Counted from the stretch's first letter, positions 44,001-54,148 are shown. The stretch is DNA of 64,000 nucleotides from Halomonas sp. HL-93 (GCF_900086985.1 NZ_LT593974.1:992001-1056000), one strand, 5' to 3'. Numbers and translations: made by a program. The notes: generated by a model from the sequence alone, not told the origin.

Positions 44001-46145
44001 ATGAGGATGCATTCCAAGAAACACAGCGCGCTCTGGTCGACGTTGTCTTTTGTCAGTTTGGTGGCAACAAGCCAAGTGCATGCACAACAGGCTTCCACTA
44101 ATGCCGAGAGCGAGAGTCTTTCGGAGGAAAGCGAGGCCATGGTGGTCACCGCGACCCGCAGTCGTAGCGATGAAGGTGAAACGCCTCAACGCGTGACGGT
44201 CATTGACCGGGAGCAGATCGAGCAACAAATGGCGATCACCGAGGACCCGGGGCAGGTCTTGAGTAATCTGATTCCTTCCTATTCCCCCAGCCGCCAAAAG
44301 CTCTCAAACGCCGGGGAAACCTTTCGTGGCCGCGATGCGGCTTTCTTGGTCGACGGGGTGCCACAGTCCAATCCATTACGGGATAGTTCGCGGGATAGCT
44401 ACACCATTGATCTCTCCATGGTCGAGCGCATCGAAGTAATTCATGGTGCCAGCGCTGAGCATGGCCTGGGTGCAACGGGTGGACTGATCAATTTTGTGAC
44501 CCGTAAAGCCGAGGGTGGGGGAATTAGCCAGCATGCGGGTGTGCGCCTGACCACTGATGACGACTTCGAGTCTGATGGATTCGGCCATAAGCTGGACTAC
44601 CGGGTCAGCGGTCAGCACGAAAAATGGGATTTTGTCGCCGCCGCTACGCGCCAGGAGCGCGGCTCGTTTTACGATGGCAACGACCAGCGTGTGGGCATTG
44701 CCTATCCAGGTGAACTGCAAAACTCTGAAAGCTATGATCTATTCGGTAAGTTGGGTTACTGGATAGACGACAACCAGAACCTCGAGCTGACGCTTAACCA
44801 TTTTGATCTGGAAGAAAGCAATGACTATGTGCCCGTAGCGGGTGATCGCGATGCGGGTGTTCCCTCTACCGCGCAAAGGGGCACGCGAGATGGTGCGCCT
44901 GGCTTCAACGAGGTCACAAAGGCGCGGTTGGCCTATTCCCATGCCGATTGGCTGGGCAACGAGGTGGATGCTCAGGTGTATCACCAGCGCTTCCGTGCCC
45001 GTTTTGCCACTACACCGTTTTTCCCTTACCTGGACAGCAACGGCGACACGCAATACGACCAAACGCGTAATGAATCTGACAAGGTCGGTGCCAAGTTCAC
45101 TGTGAACCGCGATGGCATGTTGGACGACCGTCTTAGCCTGACAGCGGGTCTGGATATACTGCGCGATGAGACGCGTCAGATGCTGGTGGAAACCGGGCGT
45201 ACCTACGTGCCGGAAAGCCAGTTCGATAATATTGCGCCGTTCTTGCAGGGTAAGTTTGAACTGGCCGAGCCGCTCACGCTTCACGCTGGAGTCCGCCACG
45301 AGCACGCCGACCTGGAGGTGGGCACTTACCAAAGCATCGACCGCAGCAACGTTACCCAGGATAACGTGACCGTCGAGGGCGGTAAGCCGAGCTTCGATGA
45401 AACCCTGCTGAACGCCGGCCTAACCTATCAAGCTACTGATTGGGCGCAACTTTACGCCAACTACTCGGAAGGCTTTGGCATGCCCGACGTCGGCCGGGTA
45501 TTGCGAGGTATCGATACGCCGGGGCAGAACGTGGATAACCTGTTGCAGCTGCAGCCCATCGTCACCGACAACCGCGAAATCGGTGCGCGTTTCGACTGGG
45601 ACCGCTATGGCTTGGAGCTGAGCTACTTTGAATCCGATTCCGACTATGGTCAGCGCCTGACAGAGCAGAATGGTACCTGGGTAGGCAGCCGTGAGAAGAC
45701 CGAAATTCAGGGTGTTGAGATTACTGGCGATATGCAGGTGACCGATAATCACGACCTGTCGCTGTCGTATACGCATGCCGAAGGTGAGTCCGACCAGGAC
45801 GGCGACGGTCGTGTAGACACTGACCTAACCGGGATCAATATTGCACCGGATACGCTCAAGCTGGGATGGAGCGCCACATGGAATGACCGGCTATCGAGCC
45901 GTTTACAAAGCACTTACTACTTCGATCGTAGTGTGGATAGTCCCGACCTCGATTTCGAGGGCTATGGCCTGGTCGATGCCTCGGTGGGTTACCGCCTGCC
46001 AGCCGGTAGGGTCTCGGTGGGTGTCGAAAACCTCACCGACGAGGACTATCTGACCTATTACTCCCAGTCGGCGCGGATCAGTGATGAGTATTACTTCACC
46101 GGCCGTGGGCGCACCTTCACGCTGGGCTATCAATTGGATTTCTAA
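44001..46145 (+). CDS. TonB-dependent receptor, likely for the siderophore made by this locus
   Basis: 714 aa from ATG at 44001; ATG at 44007 has better spacing (9 bases) from AAGGGG. A signal peptide (ending VHA-QQ) and TonB box (AMVVTA) lead to a plug (about 40-150; GRDAAFLVDGVPQSNPL, MVERIEVIHGASAEHGLGATGGLINFVTR) and a barrel ending in Phe (YQLDF). The plug is of the PvuA/AleB/Acr class rather than FhuA. It precedes the biosynthesis genes on the same strand with a strong hairpin between, and a Fur-like site lies upstream. This is the only intact receptor in iron locus 2. Confidence 0.9.
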   Translation: MRMHSKKHSALWSTLSFVSLVATSQVHAQQASTNAESESLSEESEAMVVTATRSRSDEGETPQRVTVIDREQIEQQMAITEDPGQVLSNLIPSYSPSRQKLSNAGETFRGRDAAFLVDGVPQSNPLRDSSRDSYTIDLSMVERIEVIHGASAEHGLGATGGLINFVTRKAEGGGISQHAGVRLTTDDDFESDGFGHKLDYRVSGQHEKWDFVAAATRQERGSFYDGNDQRVGIAYPGELQNSESYDLFGKLGYWIDDNQNLELTLNHFDLEESNDYVPVAGDRDAGVPSTAQRGTRDGAPGFNEVTKARLAYSHADWLGNEVDAQVYHQRFRARFATTPFFPYLDSNGDTQYDQTRNESDKVGAKFTVNRDGMLDDRLSLTAGLDILRDETRQMLVETGRTYVPESQFDNIAPFLQGKFELAEPLTLHAGVRHEHADLEVGTYQSIDRSNVTQDNVTVEGGKPSFDETLLNAGLTYQATDWAQLYANYSEGFGMPDVGRVLRGIDTPGQNVDNLLQLQPIVTDNREIGARFDWDRYGLELSYFESDSDYGQRLTEQNGTWVGSREKTEIQGVEITGDMQVTDNHDLSLSYTHAEGESDQDGDGRVDTDLTGINIAPDTLKLGWSATWNDRLSSRLQSTYYFDRSVDSPDLDFEGYGLVDASVGYRLPAGRVSVGVENLTDEDYLTYYSQSARISDEYYFTGRGRTFTLGYQLDF

Positions 46146-46181
46146 GCGTTGACGTTCTGAAATGTAGGGCTTTCAGCAATA

Positions 46182-46215
46182 AAGAACTACCGCCGGTAGA
46201 TTGGCGGTAGTTCTT
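46182..46215 (+). terminator. Strong hairpin between receptor and biosynthesis genes
   Basis: A perfect 13-bp stem AAGAACTACCGCC / GGCGGTAGTTCTT with an 8-base loop. The following tail is only partly T-rich, so termination may be incomplete and some transcripts could continue into the siderophore synthetase genes. Confidence 0.65.
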
Positions 46216-46348
46216 ACTCCTCTTAACTCATTCGATAAGCACAACACCACATCTAAAAAACTTCGCAAAGTGACTAGCCACGGACGCGCGGATTCACATG
46301 CCATGCGGCATATGAATCTTAAAAGGATGACATTTTTGCGGGGGCCAT

Positions 46349-48160
46349 ATGAGCTACGCACACTACTCTCGTTTACCTGGAGAGATCAGTCGGCATGCCT
46401 CTATGCATGCGTTGCTGAACTGTATTATCAAGGAAGTGGCAATACCCGATAGTACGCTATCCTATCGCTGGCCAGACTGTCTTAAAGGTTTGCCTGAGCA
46501 TTTGTATGGCCTGCCTTTACTGATTGAGTGGTCCACAACCCTCACCCTGCTGGTGATGGTCGACCGGCGCTCAAGCATCGGAAACCATTACTACCTCTCC
46601 GACATCTACGCCAGAGCTGGCGCGGCATCTCAATGGCAAGTGCTTGGCATGGCAAGTTTGGTCAATGCGTTACTGGAGCACTGCGAGTGGCTGGACGGTT
46701 CGCCCAATGGTGAGCTGGTTGACCAGATACTCCAGAGCCAGGAGGTCATGACCTCGATTGTCGCCCATGCTTCTGAGCAACCCAGCCTCGACCCCCTGAA
46801 AGACTACCGCAGCAGCGAGCAGGGGTTATGGTTTGGTCACCCCAATCATCCAACCCCAAAGGCCAGGCAGTGGCCTGCCCATCTGCTGCAGGATAAGCCC
46901 CCTTATGCGCCGGAGTTCAGCGCCACTACGGCCTTGCATCAGTTTTCGTTTCCGCTTGACGGGTTGAATGCCCAGGCCAACCGAATGAACGCACTGGAGG
47001 TGCTCCCGTATGTGGCGGATCAGCGCAAGTCAGAAAACAGCCAGCGTGTCGTACTTGGCATGCATCCGGTTCAGGCGGCGCTGTTCAAGCAGGATGCCAG
47101 GGTGGCCGAGATGATAAAGGAGGGCGTCATTGGCGATCTTGGCAAGACGGGTTGGCAAGCTGCTCCGACTGCCTCCATGCGCACTTGGTATGTCTATGAA
47201 CAACCCTGGTTCATAAAAGGCTCGCTCAACGTCCGTATTACCAACTGTGTGCGCAAGAATGCCTGGTACGAGCAGGAAAGCACGCTGATTATTGATCGCA
47301 TCATGCATCGACTTCTTCAGCGCAAAGACAACGCGCTGGAAGCGCTCTACGTGGCACAGGAGCCCGCCACCATACACTGGCAACCGGTAAACGGTGATGA
47401 GGAGCAGAAGCGCTGGTTCCGTGAACAGACCGGGGTGATTCTGAGGGAGAACTTCTGCCAGCGCTACGCTTCACAGAACTGCCTGCTAAGCGCAACGCTG
47501 TTTGCCCGCGATGCACGGCTGGCGCCAATGATACTGCCCTTCATTGATGGCGCGATGACCTCCGCCCAGCAGGAAACCCTACCGACGGAACGCCGGGTGC
47601 GGCACTGGTTCCAGGCATATTTACGCACACTGGTGGCCCCGGTTATGGGGCTGTTCTTTCGGCATGGCATCGTCATGGAGCCGCATCTACAGAACTGTGT
47701 GCTGATCCATGCACTTGGCGAACCGCAAAAAATGCTGCTGCGAGATTTTGAAGGGGTCAAGCTGACCAGTGACAAGGGCGTTGACTGGCTGGCGGGCGAA
47801 GCCCTTGATCCTCGCGTTGAGGCGTCGATGATCTACAGCCGCGAGCAGGGCTGGAGCCGGATCGCCTACTGCCTGTTGGTCAACCATATTGCCGAGGCGA
47901 TCCTCGCTCTAAGCTGGCAGCGACCGGCTTTGGCCGATCTGCTATGGGAGGACACCCTGGAAGAGCTGCTCCGCGTGAGGAAAACGCTGGATGTAGCGGC
48001 GCCCGAGCTGGACGCCTTGCTGAAGGGGGGCAGCCTGCCGTGTAAAACCAACTTCAAACTGCGGCTGATGGCCAAGCCCGACCGCCAGGCCGAGTACGTG
48101 TTGCTGCCTAGTCCATGGCAGCTAAACCGGGTCATGAGGCAGGAGGTGGCTTATGGCTGA
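46349..48160 (+). CDS. NIS siderophore synthetase 1 (IucA/IucC family, AcsD position)
   Basis: 603 aa. These enzymes adenylate a carboxylate (usually citrate) and join it to an amine or alcohol. The nucleotide-binding segment GHPNHPTPKAR is at about 163-173; the C-terminal part has EPHLQN and LLRDFEG, which bind ATP/Mg and substrate. By gene order (receptor, this gene, PLP decarboxylase) it matches AcsD of achromobactin loci, which joins citrate and L-serine; SbnE-like enzymes are the staphyloferrin B counterpart. This substrate assignment is inference from order only. It overlaps the decarboxylase gene by 8 bases. No clear Fur site lies directly before it. Confidence 0.88.
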   Translation: MSYAHYSRLPGEISRHASMHALLNCIIKEVAIPDSTLSYRWPDCLKGLPEHLYGLPLLIEWSTTLTLLVMVDRRSSIGNHYYLSDIYARAGAASQWQVLGMASLVNALLEHCEWLDGSPNGELVDQILQSQEVMTSIVAHASEQPSLDPLKDYRSSEQGLWFGHPNHPTPKARQWPAHLLQDKPPYAPEFSATTALHQFSFPLDGLNAQANRMNALEVLPYVADQRKSENSQRVVLGMHPVQAALFKQDARVAEMIKEGVIGDLGKTGWQAAPTASMRTWYVYEQPWFIKGSLNVRITNCVRKNAWYEQESTLIIDRIMHRLLQRKDNALEALYVAQEPATIHWQPVNGDEEQKRWFREQTGVILRENFCQRYASQNCLLSATLFARDARLAPMILPFIDGAMTSAQQETLPTERRVRHWFQAYLRTLVAPVMGLFFRHGIVMEPHLQNCVLIHALGEPQKMLLRDFEGVKLTSDKGVDWLAGEALDPRVEASMIYSREQGWSRIAYCLLVNHIAEAILALSWQRPALADLLWEDTLEELLRVRKTLDVAAPELDALLKGGSLPCKTNFKLRLMAKPDRQAEYVLLPSPWQLNRVMRQEVAYG

Positions 48161-49412
48161 GCAGACCACGATGCCTGTTCACGTGCTTGCTGCCATTGAA
48201 GAGCATCAGCGGCAATGCAGTGACCCCGTGGCGGCCTTCTTTTATGACCTGCCTGCGCTTGCCGCCCATGGCCGTGCGGTCAAGTCAGCGCTGCCTGAAA
48301 ACGTCGAGCTGTACTACGCAATAAAGGCCAATAGCGAAGCCGCCATCATTGATACGCTGGCCCCTGTTGTCGATGGGTTTGAGCTGTCATCCGGTGGAGA
48401 AATTGAGCGCGCCTGCAACAGCGCAACGCCGCGCCCGTGGGTCCTGTCAGGGCCTGGAAAGCTAGACTCCGACATGCGCCATGCGATGCTGCAAGGGGTG
48501 GAGGCCTTTCATATCGAAAGCATTGGCGAAATTACTCGCCTGCAAACGATAGCGGCATCGCTCCAGCGCACCCAGCCGGTGCTGCTGCGCATCAACCCCA
48601 CACTGCCGGATGAACTCTCAAGCCGATTGAAAATGGCTGGCACCGCCTCGCCCTTTGGTATTGATGAAGCGCAGTTGGCAGAGGCCGTTACCGCCGTGGA
48701 TAGTGCGCCCAATCTATCGCTGCGCGGCTTTCATATCCATGCCATGTCGCATCAGAAATGTGAGCAGCGGCATCAACGGCTATTGAGTTTCTATTTGCAG
48801 TGCTGGCCGCGTTGGCGAGCGTTAGCGAGCAAGCACGAGCAGCTCACCCAGCTTAACGTGGGAGGTGGTATCGGCGTGAACTACCTCCAGCCAGCGCAGC
48901 AGTTTGACTGGCCCGACCTGTGCAGGTCGCTTGAGCAGCAACTGGAAGCTATGCACGAGCCGCCGCTGGTGCGCTTTGAAATCGGCCGGTTTCTTTCCGC
49001 TTTTTGTGGCTACTACGTAGTCGAGGTGATGGATACCAAGATTAGCCACGGAGAAGGTTTCCTGGTCTGTCGTGGCGGTACCCATCAGTTTCGTTTGCCG
49101 GCGGCTCAAGCCCACGATCATCCGGTCATTCACCTTCCGCGCAGCGCCAACCAGCCAAACCAGGCAGAGTACCGGCCGTGGACGGTCGTCGGTCAGCTAT
49201 GTACGCCCAAGGATGTGCTGAGTCGGCATCAGCCGCTGCGCGGTGTCGCCATTGGCGATCTGCTGGTGCTGCCGCTGGCGGGCGCCTATGGCTACAACAT
49301 CTCCCACGCGGATTTCCTCTGCCATCCCCGGCCTGAGCAAATTTTCGTCGGGCACGTCTCTGAGAGTCCCACTCCCGAGGCGTCGCATGTGCAGAGCGAG
49401 CCGGTGGAGTGA
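48153..49412 (+). CDS. PLP-dependent decarboxylase of siderophore synthesis (AcsE/SbnH/PvsE-like)
   Basis: 419 aa, fold III (alanine racemase-type barrel plus C-terminal beta domain), related to diaminopimelate and ornithine decarboxylases. The PLP lysine is Lys58 in YYAIKAN; GGGIGV is the phosphate loop and GQLCTPKDVL holds the catalytic Cys from the partner subunit. In related loci this enzyme decarboxylates the citryl-serine or citryl-diaminopropionate intermediate made by the first synthetase. It overlaps the first synthetase gene (GGAGG ribosome site inside its end) and the second synthetase begins 45 bases later. Confidence 0.9.
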   Translation: MAEQTTMPVHVLAAIEEHQRQCSDPVAAFFYDLPALAAHGRAVKSALPENVELYYAIKANSEAAIIDTLAPVVDGFELSSGGEIERACNSATPRPWVLSGPGKLDSDMRHAMLQGVEAFHIESIGEITRLQTIAASLQRTQPVLLRINPTLPDELSSRLKMAGTASPFGIDEAQLAEAVTAVDSAPNLSLRGFHIHAMSHQKCEQRHQRLLSFYLQCWPRWRALASKHEQLTQLNVGGGIGVNYLQPAQQFDWPDLCRSLEQQLEAMHEPPLVRFEIGRFLSAFCGYYVVEVMDTKISHGEGFLVCRGGTHQFRLPAAQAHDHPVIHLPRSANQPNQAEYRPWTVVGQLCTPKDVLSRHQPLRGVAIGDLLVLPLAGAYGYNISHADFLCHPRPEQIFVGHVSESPTPEASHVQSEPVE

Positions 49413-49457
49413 GCAGGCTGTTTAGTTAACCCATTATTTATGTTTTGAAGGTACCCC

Positions 49458-51314
49458 ATGTCATCGCATGAATGCATATCTGGTGCGCCAGCGACACCGT
49501 TCGCTTCATTAGCCAGCTGGCGCCATCATCAGCGGATCGAACAGCGCGTAGTTGGTCAACTCCTGCAGACGTTGCTGTTTGAAGATGTACTTCGTTATGA
49601 GGTAGCGCCAGCGTCGAATCCAGCGTTTGCCGGCAATACGCTCTTCACTATCACCCTGGGTAACCGCTGCTATCAAGTGTACGGCTGGCTGTGCCATAGC
49701 TTCCAGATTATCCGGCTCGAGCACTCCTCGCTGACCATCGTTCCGCAAAACGGGGCGCCTGAACCCACCAGCCTGCAGCAATTTATCGACGACATTGAGA
49801 GTGTGCTGGGCGGCGGCGCGATTCAGCCCGGTTTCGTGAACGAGCTGAAGCAGACTCTGATCAAGGATATTCAATCCTCGGCCTCGCTCTCGGCTTGCCC
49901 CGAAGCACCGCAATCGCTGGATGCGGACGCCCTGGAGCACTACTTCACCGATGCGCATAGCTATCACCCCTGCTACAAGTCACGACTTGGTTTTTCGCTG
50001 CTGGATAATCAGCGCTATGGCCCCGAGTTTGCCCAGCCGCTTCAGGTGCTATGGCTGGCGGTGCCCCGCCAGCTGGCGCACCAGGGTGGAGTTGAGGGAG
50101 AACTGCCTGTTGAAAGTCTTGAGCAGTACGCTGGCCCTCGCGTTCAGGCAAGCCTGAAGGAGTACCTGACGCAGCGACAGTTGGCGCGTACCGAGGTGGT
50201 GCTGATGCCGGTACACCCATGGCAGTGGGAGAATGCGCTGGTGCCTGCGCTCTATCCAGAGCTTGCCAAAGGTGAAATCGCGCTGCTTGGCGCCGGGGAG
50301 ATGACCTATAGCCCACAGCAATCAATTCGCACACTCGCCCCTCACGATACCCGCCAGCCCTATCTCAAGCTGGCGATGAGCATTACCAATACATCAAGCA
50401 CGCGAATTCTGGCTCGTCATACTGTGACCAACGGCCCGATCATTACCCGGTGGCTTCAGCAGCTTGTTGACACCGATAGCACTGCCCAAGCGGCGGGCTT
50501 CGTGATCCTGGGTGAAGTGGCAGGCGTGGCTCTAGATGAGCGCGCCTTTCCTCGAACGCGCTACCACGATATCTATGGCAAGGTCGGTGCTATCTGGCGG
50601 CAGAATATCAGCCAGTTTTTGCAGGCTGGCGAGCAGGCCGTGCCCTTCAACGGGCTGAGCCAGCAGATGCGAAACCCAGCCGGCGAGCCGACAGCCCCTT
50701 TTATTGAACCCTGGATAGCAAATCATGGGCTGGAGGCCTGGACGCACCAGCTTGTTCACGTGGCTACGCTGCCGATTATCCACCTGCTGTTTGCCGAAGG
50801 TATCGGGATGGAGTCCCACGGCCAGAATATCCTGGTCATTCATCGCGACGGCTGGCCGACCAGAGTGGCGCTAAAAGATTTCCACGATGGTGTACGTTTT
50901 AGTACCGGCCAACTGGCCAGGCCTGAACTGGCCCCCGTGCTTGAGCCGGTGCCTGCGAGCCATGCTGCCCTTAATCGCAACTCCTTTATCGTGACCGACG
51001 ATCTGGCCGCCGTACGCGACTACTCCTGTGATGCCTTCTTCTTTATTGCGCTGGCCGAAATGGCGATTTTCCTGCAGCGTCATTTCAGTCTGGAGGAGTC
51101 TCGGTTCTGGGCAATGACTGCTGGCGTCATCAGAGAGTACCAGCGCGCTCATCCTGAGCACGCCGAGCGCTACCAGTGCTTCGATGTGTTTGCGCCCGAA
51201 TGGGAAGTGGAAGCTCTTACCCGACGCCGCCTGTTTGGGGATGAACGGCCACAGGTCAAGCAGGTCCCCAACCCTCTGGCCGCTTACGCCGAAATGGAGG
51301 AGGCGCCATGCTGA
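49458..51314 (+). CDS. NIS siderophore synthetase 2 (IucA/IucC family, AcsC position)
   Basis: 618 aa. The nucleotide-binding segment SYHPCYKSRLGF is at about 170-181, followed by PVHPWQWEN and the C-terminal SHGQNIL and LKDFHDG motifs. It has Lys where the other two have Arg (LRD). It shares the HPWQ motif with the third synthetase, so these two are closer to each other than to synthetase 1. AAGG lies 6 bases before the ATG. The stop overlaps the aldolase start by 7 bases. Which amine it adds is not readable; in achromobactin loci the second and third enzymes add the diamine and the 2-oxoglutarate-bearing parts. Confidence 0.88.
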   Translation: MSSHECISGAPATPFASLASWRHHQRIEQRVVGQLLQTLLFEDVLRYEVAPASNPAFAGNTLFTITLGNRCYQVYGWLCHSFQIIRLEHSSLTIVPQNGAPEPTSLQQFIDDIESVLGGGAIQPGFVNELKQTLIKDIQSSASLSACPEAPQSLDADALEHYFTDAHSYHPCYKSRLGFSLLDNQRYGPEFAQPLQVLWLAVPRQLAHQGGVEGELPVESLEQYAGPRVQASLKEYLTQRQLARTEVVLMPVHPWQWENALVPALYPELAKGEIALLGAGEMTYSPQQSIRTLAPHDTRQPYLKLAMSITNTSSTRILARHTVTNGPIITRWLQQLVDTDSTAQAAGFVILGEVAGVALDERAFPRTRYHDIYGKVGAIWRQNISQFLQAGEQAVPFNGLSQQMRNPAGEPTAPFIEPWIANHGLEAWTHQLVHVATLPIIHLLFAEGIGMESHGQNILVIHRDGWPTRVALKDFHDGVRFSTGQLARPELAPVLEPVPASHAALNRNSFIVTDDLAAVRDYSCDAFFFIALAEMAIFLQRHFSLEESRFWAMTAGVIREYQRAHPEHAERYQCFDVFAPEWEVEALTRRRLFGDERPQVKQVPNPLAAYAEMEEAPC

Positions 51315-52081
51315 GAACCAACCGACTCAAGCGGGCGCTTTGCGAAGGCCGGGAAGTCTACGGTGTCATGGCTTCGATACCTTCGGCAGCCTCGATAGAG
51401 CTGATTGGTGAAGCCGGTTTTGACTTCGTGGTCATCGATACCGAGCACGTGTTGATCAACCCGGAAACCATCGAGCACATGATTCGCACCGCCGAAAGTT
51501 ACGCGTTGACGCCGCTGGTGCGCGTTGCCGATGCCCACCCCAAAACACTGCTGCGCCTGTTGGATGGCGGGGCCCAGGGTATCGTGCTGCCCAATGTGGA
51601 AGATGCCGATACCCTGGCCCAGGCTGTCGCCGCCTGCAAATACGCGCCAGAAGGGCAGCGCAGCCTCAATGCCGGACGCCCCGGCGGGTTTGGCAAAAGC
51701 TCGCTTGCGGACTACGTCGTTCAGGCGAACCGGGAAGTAATGCTGATCGCCATGCTGGAAAGCCGTCGCGGTGTGGCGAATATTCATGAAATTTGTGCGG
51801 TGCCAGGGCTCGATATGGTGCTGGAGGGCGCGGCTGACCTTTCCCAGTCCCTTGGGGTGACATGGCAGCCAGAGCATGCCGAGGTCATCAATGCGCTGGA
51901 AACGGTCCAACGCGTGGCCTGTGATCAGGGGATTCCCTACTGCGCCTTTCTTCGCCAACCGAAAGCGCAGGAGAGATGGCGAGCAAAAGGAGTTGGCGCC
52001 TTCATGTTGGGCGATGAGCGGGGGATTGCCTTTCGAGCCCTGCAAACGCGCCTCGGTGAGGTCAGGGCCCCCACGTCGTGA
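51308..52081 (+). CDS. HpcH/HpaI-family aldolase or citrate synthase (AcsB/SbnG-like)
   Basis: 257 aa TIM barrel of the HpcH/HpaI group. Visible features: the catalytic region FVVIDTEHVLI, RVADAHP, and the metal ligands Glu in LESRRGV and Asp in EGAADLSQSLG. SbnG of staphyloferrin B is a siderophore-dedicated citrate synthase (oxaloacetate plus acetyl-CoA), and AcsB sits at the same place in achromobactin loci. This enzyme probably supplies citrate independently of the TCA cycle, useful in iron starvation when aconitase and TCA enzymes are low. Its ATG has GGAGGAGG upstream within the previous gene. Confidence 0.87.
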   Translation: MLRTNRLKRALCEGREVYGVMASIPSAASIELIGEAGFDFVVIDTEHVLINPETIEHMIRTAESYALTPLVRVADAHPKTLLRLLDGGAQGIVLPNVEDADTLAQAVAACKYAPEGQRSLNAGRPGGFGKSSLADYVVQANREVMLIAMLESRRGVANIHEICAVPGLDMVLEGAADLSQSLGVTWQPEHAEVINALETVQRVACDQGIPYCAFLRQPKAQERWRAKGVGAFMLGDERGIAFRALQTRLGEVRAPTS

Positions 52082-52138
52082 TCCGTTTAATGCGTTCTCG
52101 CCAACTATCCGCACTCATAATTTTTGGAGCTCTCTATC

Positions 52139-54052
52139 ATGCAATCCCTTGATGCCAAACGCTATTCCCAGCAGCTGATCATGCAGGCCTTGGTAGATGG
52201 ACTACTGGTGGAAGGCCTGCTGGATAAGCTTAATGCCGAGTGGATCAACATCGCGCAAGCCGCAGAGCTGCTCACCCAGCTACCCGTGTTGCAGACATGT
52301 CAGAACGACGCTTCAAAGCGGCTGTGGCGCTGGCCCCAGGATCAACAGCATAGCGTGATCATGCTGCTGCAGCCTGGTATTACCCAGGCATGGGAGAGGG
52401 TACCGCAAACACCGGTGATGTTGCTAAACCACGCAACCCGCCAGGGGCAGCCGCTGGATCCTGTGGAGGTCACTCGGCGCCTGTTTTGCGCTATAACCGA
52501 CGGCGACCAGTCCTTGACACAGGGCCAGTTGGTATTCCTTCAAGCGCTATCCGACAGCCTCTGGCAGGCTGAAAGCTCTGTGGATCACCATGTGGAAACG
52601 CACGGTTTGCACCAGTTAACCACGCCCAGACACTTTGCCGTCATGGAGCAGTGGGCATCGCTGTTGGACCGGCCCTATCATCCCACGGCAAAAGCCAAGC
52701 AAGGGCTCAGTGAGGCGGAATATCGCGCCTATATGGCCGAGTTCAATAACCCGATCCAACTGCGCTGGGTAGCGATCAAGACCAACCGGATAATCACCGG
52801 GGCGGGTGTCAACGAGAACTGCGCTGCCCCGATTCAATGGCTGGCAGGCGATGAGCATGGCCAGGCGCTGGAGCGTGAGATGGCAGCAAAAGGGTTAGCG
52901 CACACGCATACCGCCATCCCCGTGCACCCTTGGCAGCATGAGCATGCGCTACCTCACTGGCTGCAGGAAGCCTTTGATGCAGGCGAGTGCGTTTCGCTTT
53001 CAGCGGTTACCGAGCCTTGGCTTGCAACCTCTTCGCTGCGTTCATTGGCTCCGACAACGGCAAGCCCCCATTTTCTGAAGCTGCCCATGGCGATCCACTC
53101 TCTGGGAGCCTCTCGCTATCTGCCTGCCGTCAAAATGGTGAATGGTGATCTTAGCGAACGGCTACTAAAGCAAGCCATACAGCTGGATGCCGAGCTTGGC
53201 GAGAGGCTTTACCTTTGCGACGAGAGCAAGTGGTGGGCCTATATGCCGGAAGAGGCGACGCTGTTTGATGAGGCGCCACGCCACCTGTCGGCCATGGTAC
53301 GCAGCTATCCAGGCACGCTACTGCAAGACCCCAGCGTGCGTTTGGTTCCCATGGCCACGCTGGGCACGCCGCTACCGGCCAACGAGCATCATGTGTTTGA
53401 TGACTGGCTGGCGCAGCGGGGCCTGGAGGCGAGTGGGGCAACGGTGATACGGCTATTTGGGGAGCTTTGCAACCGTTTCTTCGACATCAACCTGCGCATG
53501 CTGCGGCTGGGCATGCTGGCAGAGGTGCATGGCCAGAATGCCGTACTGGTTTTCAAGGAAGGCCAGTGCCATGGGCTGCTCTTGCGCGACCACGACTCGC
53601 TGCGTATTAGCGTGGAACGCCTGGAGCAGCATGGCATGCAGGACCCGTGCTATCGCATCAAGCCGGGACATGCCAATACGCTCTATCATGATAGCCTCGA
53701 AGACCTACTGTTCTGGTTGCAGACCCTGGCCATCCAGGTCAATCTTCGCGCAATCATCGACAATCTTGCCAACTATTATCGTCTTTCTGCACGCGACCTT
53801 TGGCAGGTGATGGCTACGCGCCTTGAAGAGCAGATCAATACGCTGCCTTTTGAGCAACACGATCGTGACATGCTCCGAGAGCAGCTGTTCGATCGGGAAC
53901 AATGGCCCTACAAACGCCTTATTGCGCCGATTATCGAGCGTGCCGGCGGGCCGGGTAGCATGCCCTTTGGAACCAGCGCCACCTGTAATCCCTTTAGACG
54001 CGTAGCCTCTCACGCGGTTGATATCAAAGATGAGGCAGTGGCGGAGAGCTGA
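52139..54052 (+). CDS. NIS siderophore synthetase 3 (IucA/IucC family, AcsA position)
   Basis: 637 aa from ATG at 52139, with TGGAG 9 bases upstream. The N-terminal half carries RPYHPTAKAKQGLSEAEYR; the middle has PVHPWQHEH and SLRSLAPTTASPHFLKLP; the C-terminal part has EVHGQNAV and LLRDHDSLR. It is the last gene of the plus-strand biosynthesis operon and ends at a terminator. By order it matches AcsA. The three synthetases together imply a product with at least three amide or ester bonds to citrate or 2-oxoglutarate units. Confidence 0.88.
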   Translation: MQSLDAKRYSQQLIMQALVDGLLVEGLLDKLNAEWINIAQAAELLTQLPVLQTCQNDASKRLWRWPQDQQHSVIMLLQPGITQAWERVPQTPVMLLNHATRQGQPLDPVEVTRRLFCAITDGDQSLTQGQLVFLQALSDSLWQAESSVDHHVETHGLHQLTTPRHFAVMEQWASLLDRPYHPTAKAKQGLSEAEYRAYMAEFNNPIQLRWVAIKTNRIITGAGVNENCAAPIQWLAGDEHGQALEREMAAKGLAHTHTAIPVHPWQHEHALPHWLQEAFDAGECVSLSAVTEPWLATSSLRSLAPTTASPHFLKLPMAIHSLGASRYLPAVKMVNGDLSERLLKQAIQLDAELGERLYLCDESKWWAYMPEEATLFDEAPRHLSAMVRSYPGTLLQDPSVRLVPMATLGTPLPANEHHVFDDWLAQRGLEASGATVIRLFGELCNRFFDINLRMLRLGMLAEVHGQNAVLVFKEGQCHGLLLRDHDSLRISVERLEQHGMQDPCYRIKPGHANTLYHDSLEDLLFWLQTLAIQVNLRAIIDNLANYYRLSARDLWQVMATRLEEQINTLPFEQHDRDMLREQLFDREQWPYKRLIAPIIERAGGPGSMPFGTSATCNPFRRVASHAVDIKDEAVAES

Positions 54053-54060
54053 GAGTGATT

Positions 54061-54090
54061 AACCGCCCGATCAATATCGGGCGGTTTTTT
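54061..54090 (+). terminator. Terminator of the siderophore biosynthesis operon
   Basis: A perfect stem ACCGCCCGAT/ATCGGGCGGT around CAAT is followed by six Ts. Confidence 0.88.
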
Positions 54091-54148
54091 ACCGCCCTGA
54101 TATTAAGTAAAGCGTTCTAAGCGAATGTAAACGAGTCAGTAAAACCAG

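Noticed and set aside
46349..54052. Vibrioferrin biosynthesis locus
   Set aside because: Vibrioferrin loci have two NIS synthetases plus a different PvsA enzyme; here there are three synthetases and an HpcH/HpaI aldolase, which fits achromobactin or staphyloferrin B better.
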